Source: Chlamydiales bacterium
GTDB taxonomy: Bacteria; Chlamydiota; Chlamydiia; Chlamydiales; JAACFD01
Direction of reading: 5' to 3'
DNA: 7,150 nt
NCBI GenBank assembly: GCA_009937555.1
Contig: JAACFD010000101.1
Location: 1 to 7,150 of the forward strand
Shown here: positions 1 through 5,744 of the stretch, piece by piece
Position numbering within the stretch: the first letter of the stretch is position 1
How the letters are laid out: every line of letters begins with the position of its first letter
Notes under the pieces: generated by a model
The model's input: the letters and a program-made list of their open reading frames with translations, nothing else
Told to the model about the DNA's origin: nothing
Databases searched by the model: none
Translations under genes and position numbers: made by a program

Positions 1-76
1 CTATATAAAGCTTGTGTCATTAAAAGATTTATTTTAGCTTAGCCTTATCCATACAACCCTTCAAATAAGAGAGTTT

Positions 77-1084
77 ATGATTACATTAGAGGAAAATAAA
101 GCTTCATCTCAGATAGATAAAAATTTAATGCTTAGAAGATTATGTCGAGAGCAACAGGCCTCTATCAACCATTTTTTTCAGCAGATAGATTTTGATAAAC
201 TTGAAGGGATTCTAAGCAAAATGCAATCTTGTGAAGGTAAGATTATTTTCTCTGGTATAGGGAAAAGTGGCATTATAGCTCAAAAACTAGCTGTCATGAT
301 GATTTCTACTGGTACTGAAAGTATTTTTCTAAACCCTGCCGATGCTTTACACGGAGACTTAGGTCAAGTAGGGGATAAGGATATTGTTATTATGCTAAGT
401 AAAAGTGGAGAAAGTGACGAATTAATTAATCTAATTCCCTACATTAAAAATAAAGAAGCGTGGACAGTGGCGTGGGTATCAAATGTGGATTCCCGTCTAG
501 TTAAGCAGTGTGACGATTTCTTAGAGCTTCCCCTTGATAAGGAGCTATGCCCTTTTAACCTTGCTCCCACAACTTCATCAGCTCTGCAACTCGTAATGGG
601 TGATATATTGGTTGTAGCGCTAATGCATCTTCATAGCTTTAATCTAGAAAGTTATGCTAAAAACCATCCGTCTGGAAGAATTGGAAAAAGAATTACCTAT
701 TTAGTTGACGACTTAATGTTAAAAAAAGAAGACCTCCCCCTTTGTCACCTTGAAGACACTGTTGCGGATGTCCTAGTGGAACTTTCAAATAAACGCTGTG
801 GTTGTGTACTTGTTGTGGATCATGCCTCTAAGTTACAGGGTATTTTCACAGACGGAGACTTAAGAAGAACCTTGCAAAATAAAGCCGATAAGGTTCTTTC
901 TGAAAAAATAGAGGATGTCATGACTAGAGACCCAAGAGTAGTGGCTCAGGACGTTCTTGCATATGAAGCAATGCGTATTATGGAAGAGGATAAAGAAAGA
1001 CCTGTTACAGTCTTGCCAGTGATTGATAACGGGCAAGTAATAGGGCTAATCAAAATGCACGATATTTTACAGGCTGGTATTTAG
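77..1084 (+). CDS. kdsD: D-arabinose-5-phosphate isomerase (SIS + two CBS domains)
   Basis: This cytoplasmic enzyme interconverts D-ribulose 5-phosphate and D-arabinose 5-phosphate, the first step towards Kdo, the inner-core sugar of LPS; chlamydial annotations often call it kpsF. At 335 residues it has the full length of the family. The sugar-isomerase (SIS) domain spans about residues 40-205, with the phosphate-binding GIGKSG at 60-65, SKSGES at 108-113, ELCPFNLAPTTSS at 156-168 and NHPSGRIGKR at 196-205. K63, E112, E156 and H197 line up with the residues reported as important in E. coli KdsD (K59, E111, E152, H193). Two CBS repeats follow, about 213-268 and 279-332; they usually bind regulatory nucleotides in this family. 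The ATG at 77 is preceded by AAGAGAG at 67-73. The last 18 bases overlap the 3' end of the convergent gene. Nothing indicates damage. Bases 1-76 hold no identifiable gene, though an upstream gene may end within the first 42 bases. Confidence 0.95.
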   Translation: MITLEENKASSQIDKNLMLRRLCREQQASINHFFQQIDFDKLEGILSKMQSCEGKIIFSGIGKSGIIAQKLAVMMISTGTESIFLNPADALHGDLGQVGDKDIVIMLSKSGESDELINLIPYIKNKEAWTVAWVSNVDSRLVKQCDDFLELPLDKELCPFNLAPTTSSALQLVMGDILVVALMHLHSFNLESYAKNHPSGRIGKRITYLVDDLMLKKEDLPLCHLEDTVADVLVELSNKRCGCVLVVDHASKLQGIFTDGDLRRTLQNKADKVLSEKIEDVMTRDPRVVAQDVLAYEAMRIMEEDKERPVTVLPVIDNGQVIGLIKMHDILQAGI

Positions 1085-1594
1085 GCAAAGAGTATGGCTT
1101 TTCCATACTTCATCAATTTCTTTAACATCACTTTTCTTAAAATGAGGGAATCGAAAACAATTTTCCTTTTGCCCTATTTTGTGTAAGGGCTCAAAAATAT
1201 TTAGCTCTTGACGTGAGAGTCCAAGCCTGAACTCTAACTCAACCCCAAACTCATCACTACTTTCATAGTATCTAACTGCTTCAAGGCTTTTCCAGGAAGC
1301 TTCAAAAACTTTTTTCTTAGATGAAAAGTAACTAAAGCCTTCAGGAGTTAAAAGGAATTCTTCGTGCTGCATCTGCTTTAAAAGAAGCTTTCTGTAAGGG
1401 ATCATTCCGTAAGTTACTGATAGTAAAAAGATAGAAAATGTTAATAGACCATAGTCTTGTAGGAAGGTGTTAGGATATATGATACCAATGCCTACCAGCA
1501 ATAAGCTAGGGGTCAGCGCAAGCAAGCTACCCTTAAGCAATTTTTGACTTAATATCTTAGGAGGAAGGGAAGCGTGCAGTTTAACTTGATCCAT
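1067..1594 (-). CDS. Small two-helix membrane protein, hypothetical
   Basis: I do not recognise this 175-residue protein with certainty. The N-terminus is basic, followed by two hydrophobic segments (about residues 22-40 and 47-66) separated by a short polar loop. A basic stretch PYRKLLLKQ (66-74) suggests that both ends face the cytoplasm. The remainder (77-175) is a soluble domain with beta-rich character. Its LLTPEGFSYFSS ... ASWKSLEAVRYYES pattern resembles YcxB-like or PH-like domains behind a membrane anchor, but the match is loose. The ATG at 1594 was chosen over an ATG 63 bases upstream at 1657 because AAGGAG sits 6 bases before it and the upstream codons look untranslated. The gene converges on kdsD with an 18-base overlap and is divergent from the transporter gene, with 90 bases between the two starts. 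No function can be assigned. Confidence 0.75.
   Translation of the reverse strand: MDQVKLHASLPPKILSQKLLKGSLLALTPSLLLVGIGIIYPNTFLQDYGLLTFSIFLLSVTYGMIPYRKLLLKQMQHEEFLLTPEGFSYFSSKKKVFEASWKSLEAVRYYESSDEFGVELEFRLGLSRQELNIFEPLHKIGQKENCFRFPHFKKSDVKEIDEVWKSHTLCLNTSL
1091..1109 (+). terminator. Hairpin just after kdsD, possible weak terminator
   Basis: A perfect 7-bp inverted repeat, AGTATGG / CCATACT with a CTTTT loop, begins 6 bases after the kdsD stop codon. It is placed as an intrinsic terminator would be, but only broken T-rich sequence follows instead of a clean T run. The hairpin also lies inside the C-terminal codons of the convergent membrane-protein gene, so it would form in both transcripts. 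Terminator function is an inference. Confidence 0.35.
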
Positions 1595-1600
1595 ATTTAG

Positions 1601-1606
1601 CTCCTT
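1601..1606 (-). promoter_or_regulatory. Ribosome binding site fixing the start of the small membrane protein
   Basis: Read on the minus strand, AAGGAG lies 6 bases before the ATG at 1594. This is a near-perfect Shine-Dalgarno sequence with good spacing. It decides the start against the longer reading that would begin at 1657. Confidence 0.75.
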
Positions 1607-1672
1607 AGTGTAATCACAAACTTTCATAAAAAACAGAATTAATGTATAGCAAAACAAGTAGTTATTGAGTTT

Positions 1673-1677
1673 AGGAG
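1673..1677 (+). promoter_or_regulatory. Ribosome binding site supporting a TTG start
   Basis: AGGAG is followed after 7 bases by TTG at 1685. The transporter frame has no ATG until residue 73, inside the membrane domain, so this Shine-Dalgarno sequence is the main reason to accept the TTG start. A second TTG at 1681 is out of frame and too close to the site. Confidence 0.7.
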
Positions 1678-1684
1678 CTTTTGT

Positions 1685-3601
1685 TTGAAAGGTAGATTAG
1701 TTTTAAAAGTAGTGTTTATTTTCATTACTTTTTTTAGTTGTTATTCGTTATTCGGTCTCGAGCGTTGGGAATCTAATAAATTTGCGCATTCTTTTTTAGA
1801 GGATATTGGGTTAGCGTGGAAAGTTTATACAACCCTAGCAATATTCATTGCTGTTTTTATCTCCCTAATAAAAGAGTGGTTACCTCCTGATGTGACTATG
1901 TTGATGGGGGCAGGTATATTAGTTGTCCTTGGAATTATTGAACCTGGGCACTTTCTTTTAGGATTTTCACAACCTGTTATATTCATACTTGCCATGCTAT
2001 TTATTATAGCAAAAGCAGTTGAGCAAAATGGACTGCTAAATGGTTTTTCAAGACACATTATAAATAAAGACAGCCATATTTCATGGGCTCTTATGAAAAT
2101 GATGTTTCCCTTGAGTTTTCTATCTTCATTTCTTAATAACACTCCAATAGTACTTATGCTGACGCCTTTTGTAAGGAAGCAAGCGCTTAGAATGAACGTA
2201 AGTCCCTCAAAGTTCCTTATACCCCTATCTTATGCAACTATTTTTGGAGGGACATGCACATTAATAGGAACCTCAGGGAATTTAATAATAGATGGCATGC
2301 TCACTCAATTAAGTTCAGGTAAAGTCTCTCTAGGTTTTTTTGAGCTAGCGTATCTTGGTGTGCCTATTGTTATTGTTGGAGTAGTATATATGTCTCTTTG
2401 GGGACATAGAAAGTTGCCCTCTCGAGTTGATGCCACTTCTGATGTGATTCAAAAAGCAAAAGATTTTGTAGCTGAGTTTGCGGTGTCAAAAGAATGTATT
2501 GTAGCTGGGAAAACAGTCAGAGAAGCTGGAGAACAGTTCTTTGAAGGGGAAAGGATTATTGAAATTCTTCGAGGACACCAGATAATAGATTCTCCAGAGC
2601 CTGGCGAGACCATACAGTCAGGTGACCATTTAGTTTTTGCTGGAGATATTAATCACATCCAGCAGCTTCATAAAATTCCAGGTTTAGAGTCTCAGGTAAG
2701 TGGAGAGTTTGATCTAGATGAGCACTCATCACACTTCTCAGAAGCTATTATCTCTACAACCTCTTCATTAATTGGTAAAACAGTAATAGGTTCAAACTTC
2801 CGAAATAACTATGGTGCTACCATACTTGCTATCTATAGACAGGGAAACCGTATTAGAGGTCGTATTGGAGATATTGTGTTGCAAGCAGGAGACCTTCTTA
2901 TTATTCTCTCAGGTTCTGAGACCTGGTCACGTGAGAGTAATTATACAAATGACTTTTACTTTTTGCGGTTTAATGAAAAGCTTCCTTCTCTAAAATTATG
3001 GAAAGCTGTGACACTAACCTTAGCATTAATTATCATGGTCTTTAGTATCATGCGTGGGCTTGGTATGATCAAAGCAACACTTTGTATGGTTGGGCTATGC
3101 TTTGTAACAAAATCTATATCTATAAGAGAAGCAAGAAAAGCAATTAGGTGGAACCTGTTAATTTTAATAGGCTCAGCTTTTGCTTTTGCTCATGCCCTAG
3201 GTATTACGGGAGTAGCCCGCTTGTTTGCGGAGAGTATGCTGCCTATTTTTGGAGAAAACCCGCACACTTTTGTTGCAGGTCTTTTTATAATTACATTATT
3301 AATTACTGAAGTAATTACAAATAATGCTGCAGCACTACTTGTCTTTCCTATTGCAATAGAAACCATGAAGTTATCGGGGTACGTGGGGCCAAGCTCTTTA
3401 AAAGCTGTTGCAGTTACAGTAGCCTTAGGGGCCTCTTGCTCCTTTTTGACACCTATAGGCTATCAAACAAATACAATTGTATATGGTCCTGGAGGGTATA
3501 AATTTACAGATTACTTTAAAGTTGGATGGCCTCTTACTACTTTAATCGTGATTCTAGTTTCTGTTTTAGTTCCTCAAATATGGCCTTTTACTCATGTATA
3601 A
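1685..3601 (+). CDS. DASS/SLC13-family transporter with two central RCK_C domains
   Basis: This inner-membrane protein of 638 residues probably imports an anion (sulfate, phosphate or a di/tricarboxylate), coupled to Na+ or H+; the substrate cannot be read from the sequence. The two membrane halves carry the paired family motifs. The first half (about 45-240) has NNTPIVLMLTP at 151-161 and TLIGTSGNLI at 192-201. The second half (about 438-632) has TNNAAALLVFP at 545-555 and FLTPIGYQTNTIVYGP at 587-602. Between them lie two RCK_C/TrkA_C-like domains, about 262-335 (ends in SGDHLVFAGD) and 350-430 (ends in AGDLLIILSG), thought to be cytoplasmic ligand-binding modules. An additional hydrophobic segment at 7-24 may be a further helix. 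Translation starts at TTG 1685, preceded by AGGAG. The gene is divergent from the small membrane protein and appears intact. Assignment to the family is firm; the substrate is open. Confidence 0.9.
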   Translation: MKGRLVLKVVFIFITFFSCYSLFGLERWESNKFAHSFLEDIGLAWKVYTTLAIFIAVFISLIKEWLPPDVTMLMGAGILVVLGIIEPGHFLLGFSQPVIFILAMLFIIAKAVEQNGLLNGFSRHIINKDSHISWALMKMMFPLSFLSSFLNNTPIVLMLTPFVRKQALRMNVSPSKFLIPLSYATIFGGTCTLIGTSGNLIIDGMLTQLSSGKVSLGFFELAYLGVPIVIVGVVYMSLWGHRKLPSRVDATSDVIQKAKDFVAEFAVSKECIVAGKTVREAGEQFFEGERIIEILRGHQIIDSPEPGETIQSGDHLVFAGDINHIQQLHKIPGLESQVSGEFDLDEHSSHFSEAIISTTSSLIGKTVIGSNFRNNYGATILAIYRQGNRIRGRIGDIVLQAGDLLIILSGSETWSRESNYTNDFYFLRFNEKLPSLKLWKAVTLTLALIIMVFSIMRGLGMIKATLCMVGLCFVTKSISIREARKAIRWNLLILIGSAFAFAHALGITGVARLFAESMLPIFGENPHTFVAGLFIITLLITEVITNNAAALLVFPIAIETMKLSGYVGPSSLKAVAVTVALGASCSFLTPIGYQTNTIVYGPGGYKFTDYFKVGWPLTTLIVILVSVLVPQIWPFTHV

Positions 3602-3606
3602 ATGCC

Positions 3607-3635
3607 TTGTAATTAGTTTTTAATAAGGGTATTAT
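3607..3635 (+). promoter_or_regulatory. Candidate sigma-70-type promoter for the methyltransferase
   Basis: TTGTAA (3607-3612) and TATTAT (3630-3635) are separated by 17 bases and match the consensus at 4 and 5 of 6 positions. A transcript would start near 3642, about 30 bases before the methyltransferase ATG. This suggests the gene is transcribed separately from the transporter that ends at 3601. Chance matches are common in AT-rich DNA, so this is a candidate only. No convincing terminator was seen between the two genes; an AT-only stem (TAATAA / TTATTA, 3621-3648) overlaps the promoter. Confidence 0.4.
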
Positions 3636-3673
3636 AAGCTTTTTATTATCTTTAGAAGAGCCTGACTAGATAC

Positions 3674-4270
3674 ATGGAATCCATCAATTATTATGAAGAA
3701 AATGCGGAAGAGTTTTACAAGCGGACTGTTCATATAGATATGCAGCATGCCTACGATAAATTTGAACCCTTAGTTAAAGCAAAGGGTGATATTTTGGATC
3801 TAGGTTGTGGGGTTGGAAGAGATAGTAAGTTCTTCTTGTCCCAAGGTTTTTCTGTAAGACCTATTGATGGCTCAAAAGAAATGATCCGATTGTGTGAGTT
3901 AGAAACAGGCATTAAAGCTGATCACTTATATTTTGAAGACCTTTGCTTTGAAGACTGTTTCGATGCTGTCTGGTCTTCGGCATCCCTGCTGCACGTGCCT
4001 TACGATAAAACACGAGTTGTATTTGAAAAGATAAACCAGGCTCTCAAGCCTGAGGGAATTTTTTACGCATCATACAAATATGGAGATAAATCCATGAGCG
4101 CTAAGGGAAGATGTTTTTATAATATGACTGAAGAAAGCATTGCACCCTACTTGGAAGGCTTATTTGAGGTGATTGACGTCTGGAAGACCGAGCATATTAT
4201 TCATAATGCCAGTGTCCCTAGTCCGGACGGCTCCTGGTTAAATATCCTATGCCGTAAGAGTGAGAGCTAG
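3674..4270 (+). CDS. Class I SAM-dependent methyltransferase
   Basis: A small cytoplasmic methyltransferase of 198 residues with a Rossmann fold; the acceptor substrate is unknown. Motif I, the SAM-binding glycine loop, is ILDLGCGVGRDS at 40-51. D65 in RPIDGS fits the acidic residue at the end of strand 2. FDAVWSSASLLHV (96-108) is motif IV-like, and LKPEGIFYASYKYG (124-137) the post-IV strand. The C-terminal part, KGRCFYNMTEES (144-155) and GSWLNILCRK (186-195), resembles a group of small methyltransferases that end in a WLNxLxRK strand; I recall this pattern but cannot name a substrate. The ATG at 3674 has only a distant purine-rich GAAGAG (3655-3660), so initiation may be weak; the next methionine (residue 23) has no better site. 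The gene converges on the damaged HIT gene with only 5 bases between stop codons. Confidence 0.85.
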   Translation: MESINYYEENAEEFYKRTVHIDMQHAYDKFEPLVKAKGDILDLGCGVGRDSKFFLSQGFSVRPIDGSKEMIRLCELETGIKADHLYFEDLCFEDCFDAVWSSASLLHVPYDKTRVVFEKINQALKPEGIFYASYKYGDKSMSAKGRCFYNMTEESIAPYLEGLFEVIDVWKTEHIIHNASVPSPDGSWLNILCRKSES

Positions 4271-4275
4271 TACGA

Positions 4276-4542
4276 TTATTTTTCTGGGATAACTCCTCTA
4301 ATTCCCTCTTTAGGGTTTTTTGAGTCGCCAAAATACCTAGGAATTTCTTTTTTCATCAGAGAAAGTATTTTCATTAGGTGAGTTTGTAGTTCAAAAGAGG
4401 CGTCAAACCAGGTAGCAATATGTTCCTTGGGAATAGTAGATGTCCTTATAGTAACTGGAAATTCATCTTTTATAACATACACAATAGAGTCTTCATATAT
4501 CCTCTTATGTTGTGGGAAATTACAGAATAAGCACTTAGTCAT
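4276..4542 (-). pseudogene. HIT-family protein with internal deletion, catalytic motif lost
   Basis: The 88-residue ORF shows clear HIT-family ends. The N-terminus has CLFCNFP (4-10), IYEDSIVYVIKDEFPVT (15-31) and IPKEHIATWFD (37-47). The C-terminus has IPRYFGD (67-73), NPKEGIRGVIPEK (76-88). In intact relatives about 30 residues lie between the helix ending here in LMKK (62-65) and IPRY, including the FNIGINxGxAAGQT region and the His-x-His-x-His motif that cleaves nucleotide phosphoesters. Here they are absent, so hydrolase or transferase activity is not expected. Residues 32-36 (IRTST) replace the usual GHLLI-type sequence because a short stretch is read out of frame (see findings). A normal HIT protein has about 110-140 residues. 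The start retains GAGG 5 bases upstream, and the ATG overlaps the end of the upstream gene by 8 bases, suggesting translational coupling. It is either a decaying gene or a small product whose frame is still kept; I favour decay. Confidence 0.8.
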
Positions 4543-5389
4543 TTTGCCTCGACCGGTATAAAGAAAGACAAACTATTAGGCTCCATATAATAAGAGCATA
4601 AGTAAGAGGGTAGGAGTGAAACAGGTTTGTTTTTTGTTGGTTTGAGTGGGATAAGTAGTTCCAGCGTTGAGATGCTCTATAAAGATTTAGCTGGAACTCT
4701 CCATCTTCAGCTCTTTTATCAATGGTAGTTAAGTCAGTACTTGAATCTAGAGACCACTCTTCTGCTAAGTAGTGCTTCCAGGCTTTAAGTAGTTGTTCTT
4801 TTTGTTCTTTATAATTTGTAGACAGTTCTTCATTGATATATTTATCTACTAGTTCTTTTTCCGTGGGGAAGGTAACACTGGGCTTAGTTTCACTAGCTAG
4901 TGGGAGTGCAGGGATAAAGAAAAGGTAGACAGCTAAAATAAGAGGTAATAAGCAGAGGCTTTCTTTCCCTCCTGATATTTTGAAGAGAGTTAAAAAGACA
5001 GCGCATATAGATAGGGCTAGCCATAGCTGGAATAAAGGGGGAATATGAAATGCTAAGTAGGTGAAAGTCTTAGCTATTACACTTAAAAAACCTGTGCTTT
5101 TCTCTTCTTTTAGCGTTTTATACTGATGATGAATTTCATTCTGTGTTTCCAGTGGTAGATTTTGAAAGCGCTGCTGGTGTCGGGTCAGTTTATCTGCTAA
5201 GTCGTTATGCTCGGAGGCTTGAATACGGCTAATAAGGTTAGGGTGGCCCATGATATTCTCATAAATTTGCAAAGCATCTTTTTTTAAATAGTAATGCTCA
5301 GTAAAACCTTCACTGGCTTGCCAAAGTAAAAGGCTAAAGCAGATGCATAAATGAAAAATGAGGACTATTTTCTGGAAAGTTCTGTTCAT
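4535..5389 (-). CDS. Hypothetical four-helix membrane protein
   Basis: I do not recognise this 284-residue protein. Hydrophobic segments lie at about residues 7-24, 110-136 (the first part, 102-116, may be amphipathic), 144-165 and 261-278. Two polar, helix-rich regions lie between them: 25-100, rich in charged residues and His/Gln, and 166-258, with many Lys and Glu. Basic residues at the N-terminus, in KISGGKE (137-143) and in YRSRQ at the C-terminus suggest these face the cytoplasm, which would put both large loops in the periplasm. That topology is inference. The ATG at 5389 has a modest GTGAG about 6 bases upstream. The stop overlaps the start of the HIT-like ORF by 8 bases, so the two probably share a transcript. 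The product may be specific to this lineage. Confidence 0.75.
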   Translation of the reverse strand: MNRTFQKIVLIFHLCICFSLLLWQASEGFTEHYYLKKDALQIYENIMGHPNLISRIQASEHNDLADKLTRHQQRFQNLPLETQNEIHHQYKTLKEEKSTGFLSVIAKTFTYLAFHIPPLFQLWLALSICAVFLTLFKISGGKESLCLLPLILAVYLFFIPALPLASETKPSVTFPTEKELVDKYINEELSTNYKEQKEQLLKAWKHYLAEEWSLDSSTDLTTIDKRAEDGEFQLNLYRASQRWNYLSHSNQQKTNLFHSYPLTYALIIWSLIVCLSLYRSRQND

Positions 5390-5423
5390 AAATTACTCAC
5401 GCTAAAAGAAATTTTCTTTTTAC

Positions 5424-5467
5424 AAAAAAAAGGTTTATATATGCAAGTGTTTGATAAAAAAAAGGTT
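5424..5467 (+). repeat. Direct repeat of A8GGTT spaced 32 bp
   Basis: AAAAAAAAGGTT occurs at 5424-5435 and again at 5456-5467, start to start 32 bp, or about three helical turns. Further A-tracts follow at 5488-5492, 5503-5507, 5511-5517 and 5525-5532. Such tracts bend DNA, and upstream of an rRNA promoter they could act like an UP element or protein-binding site. The role is inferred; in AT-rich DNA such runs can arise by chance. Confidence 0.45.
5434..5441 (-). promoter_or_regulatory. Candidate -10 region for the leftward membrane-protein unit
   Basis: On the minus strand this reads TATATAAA, about 45 bases before the ATG at 5389. No good -35 hexamer is found 16-18 bases upstream, where the sequence is a T run. 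The alternative TTGCAT (overlapping this site) with TGTAAA 17 bases further on is about equally good. Confidence 0.2.
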
Positions 5468-5551
5468 AAAAGAAGTTTTTAACATTGAAAAATGAGGTCT
5501 CGAAAAATAGAAAAAAATAATGCTAAAAAAAACTTGTGGAAATAACTCAAG

Positions 5552-5579
5552 TTGTAGTAAGTTTTATGTTTCCTTTAAT
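5552..5579 (+). promoter_or_regulatory. Candidate upstream rRNA promoter
   Basis: TTGTAG (5552-5557) and TTTAAT (5574-5579) are spaced by 16 bases. A transcript would begin near 5586 and give a leader of about 160 bases before the mature 16S end, a usual length. The A-tract region lies directly upstream, where an UP element would be expected. The hexamers match the consensus only partly. Confidence 0.35.
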
Positions 5580-5587
5580 AAACAGGG

Positions 5588-5599
5588 CGTAAATTTACG
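5588..5599. promoter_or_regulatory. 12-bp perfect palindrome, operator-like
   Basis: CGTAAATTTACG is a perfect palindrome starting 8 bases after the candidate -10 hexamer, thus at about the transcription start. That is a typical place for an operator, but one or two palindromes of this size are expected by chance in a window of this length. Confidence 0.25.
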
Positions 5600-5652
5600 A
5601 CTTGTTCATCAAAATGGATAGCGAGCTTACAAGCTTGAACTTGCCTGTTATT

Positions 5653-5680
5653 TTGACAGTTTAAACAAGAAGACTTGAAT
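5653..5680 (+). promoter_or_regulatory. Candidate downstream rRNA promoter or boxA-like site
   Basis: A consensus -35 hexamer TTGACA (5653-5658) is followed after 16 bases by TTGAAT (5675-5680), a 4-of-6 match to TATAAT; TAGATA at 5680-5685 is another possible -10 but with a 21-base spacer. Initiation near 5687 would leave a leader of roughly 58 bases. The sequence TGACAGTTTAAACA also loosely resembles the rRNA antitermination element boxA, an alternative reading. Confidence 0.35.
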
Positions 5681-5696
5681 AGATAGTTTGTGCGAG

Positions 5697-5736
5697 TTGT
5701 AAAATTTATTTTTACAATTTGCCTTTTAGTCAAATT
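5697..5736 (+). other. Two adjacent AU-rich hairpins in the 16S leader
   Basis: TTGTAAAA (5697-5704) pairs with TTTTACAA (5710-5717) across a 5-base loop. AATTTG (5716-5721) pairs with CAAATT (5731-5736) across a 9-base loop. The stems share two bases, so they may be alternatives. A T-rich run follows (5735-5746), then the 16S start. They may mark rRNA leader processing, or be weak pausing structures. Confidence 0.4.
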
Positions 5737-5744
5737 TTATTTTT

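Larger units (their letters stand above)
5390..5744. other. AT-rich intergenic region: rRNA promoter and leader
   Basis: This 355-base stretch has no credible gene in either strand; stop codons are frequent in all frames. It separates a leftward membrane-protein gene from the rightward 16S gene, so it should contain promoters for both. It holds several A-tracts of 5-8 bases (5424-5532), a direct repeat, a 12-bp palindrome, two candidate rRNA promoters and two short hairpins followed by a T-rich run before the 16S 5' end. These are listed separately. Confidence 0.7.

Noticed and set aside
1..40. Possible promoter for kdsD (TATATA at 3-8; TTGTGT at 12-17 with TAGCTT at 35-40)
   Set aside because: The first lacks a visible -35 because the window begins there; the second has a poor -10.
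1..42. Possible C-terminal end of an upstream plus-strand gene (open in frame 1 to TAG at 40-42, in frame 2 to TAG at 35-37)
   Set aside because: Too short to choose a frame or recognise a product.
1595..1657. Longer N-terminus for the small membrane protein starting at 1657
   Set aside because: The ATG at 1594 has AAGGAG 6 bases upstream; the added 21 residues would span that site and have no better signal.
1825..2142. 105-residue minus-strand ORF inside the transporter gene
   Set aside because: It lies fully opposite a clear DASS transporter, has no family features and no convincing ribosome binding site.
2811..2993. 60-residue plus-strand ORF inside the transporter gene
   Set aside because: Out-of-frame shadow of the RCK_C region of the transporter.
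3602..3673. Terminator after the transporter gene
   Set aside because: Only an AT-only stem with wobble pairs and no clean T run; it overlaps the better-supported promoter candidate.
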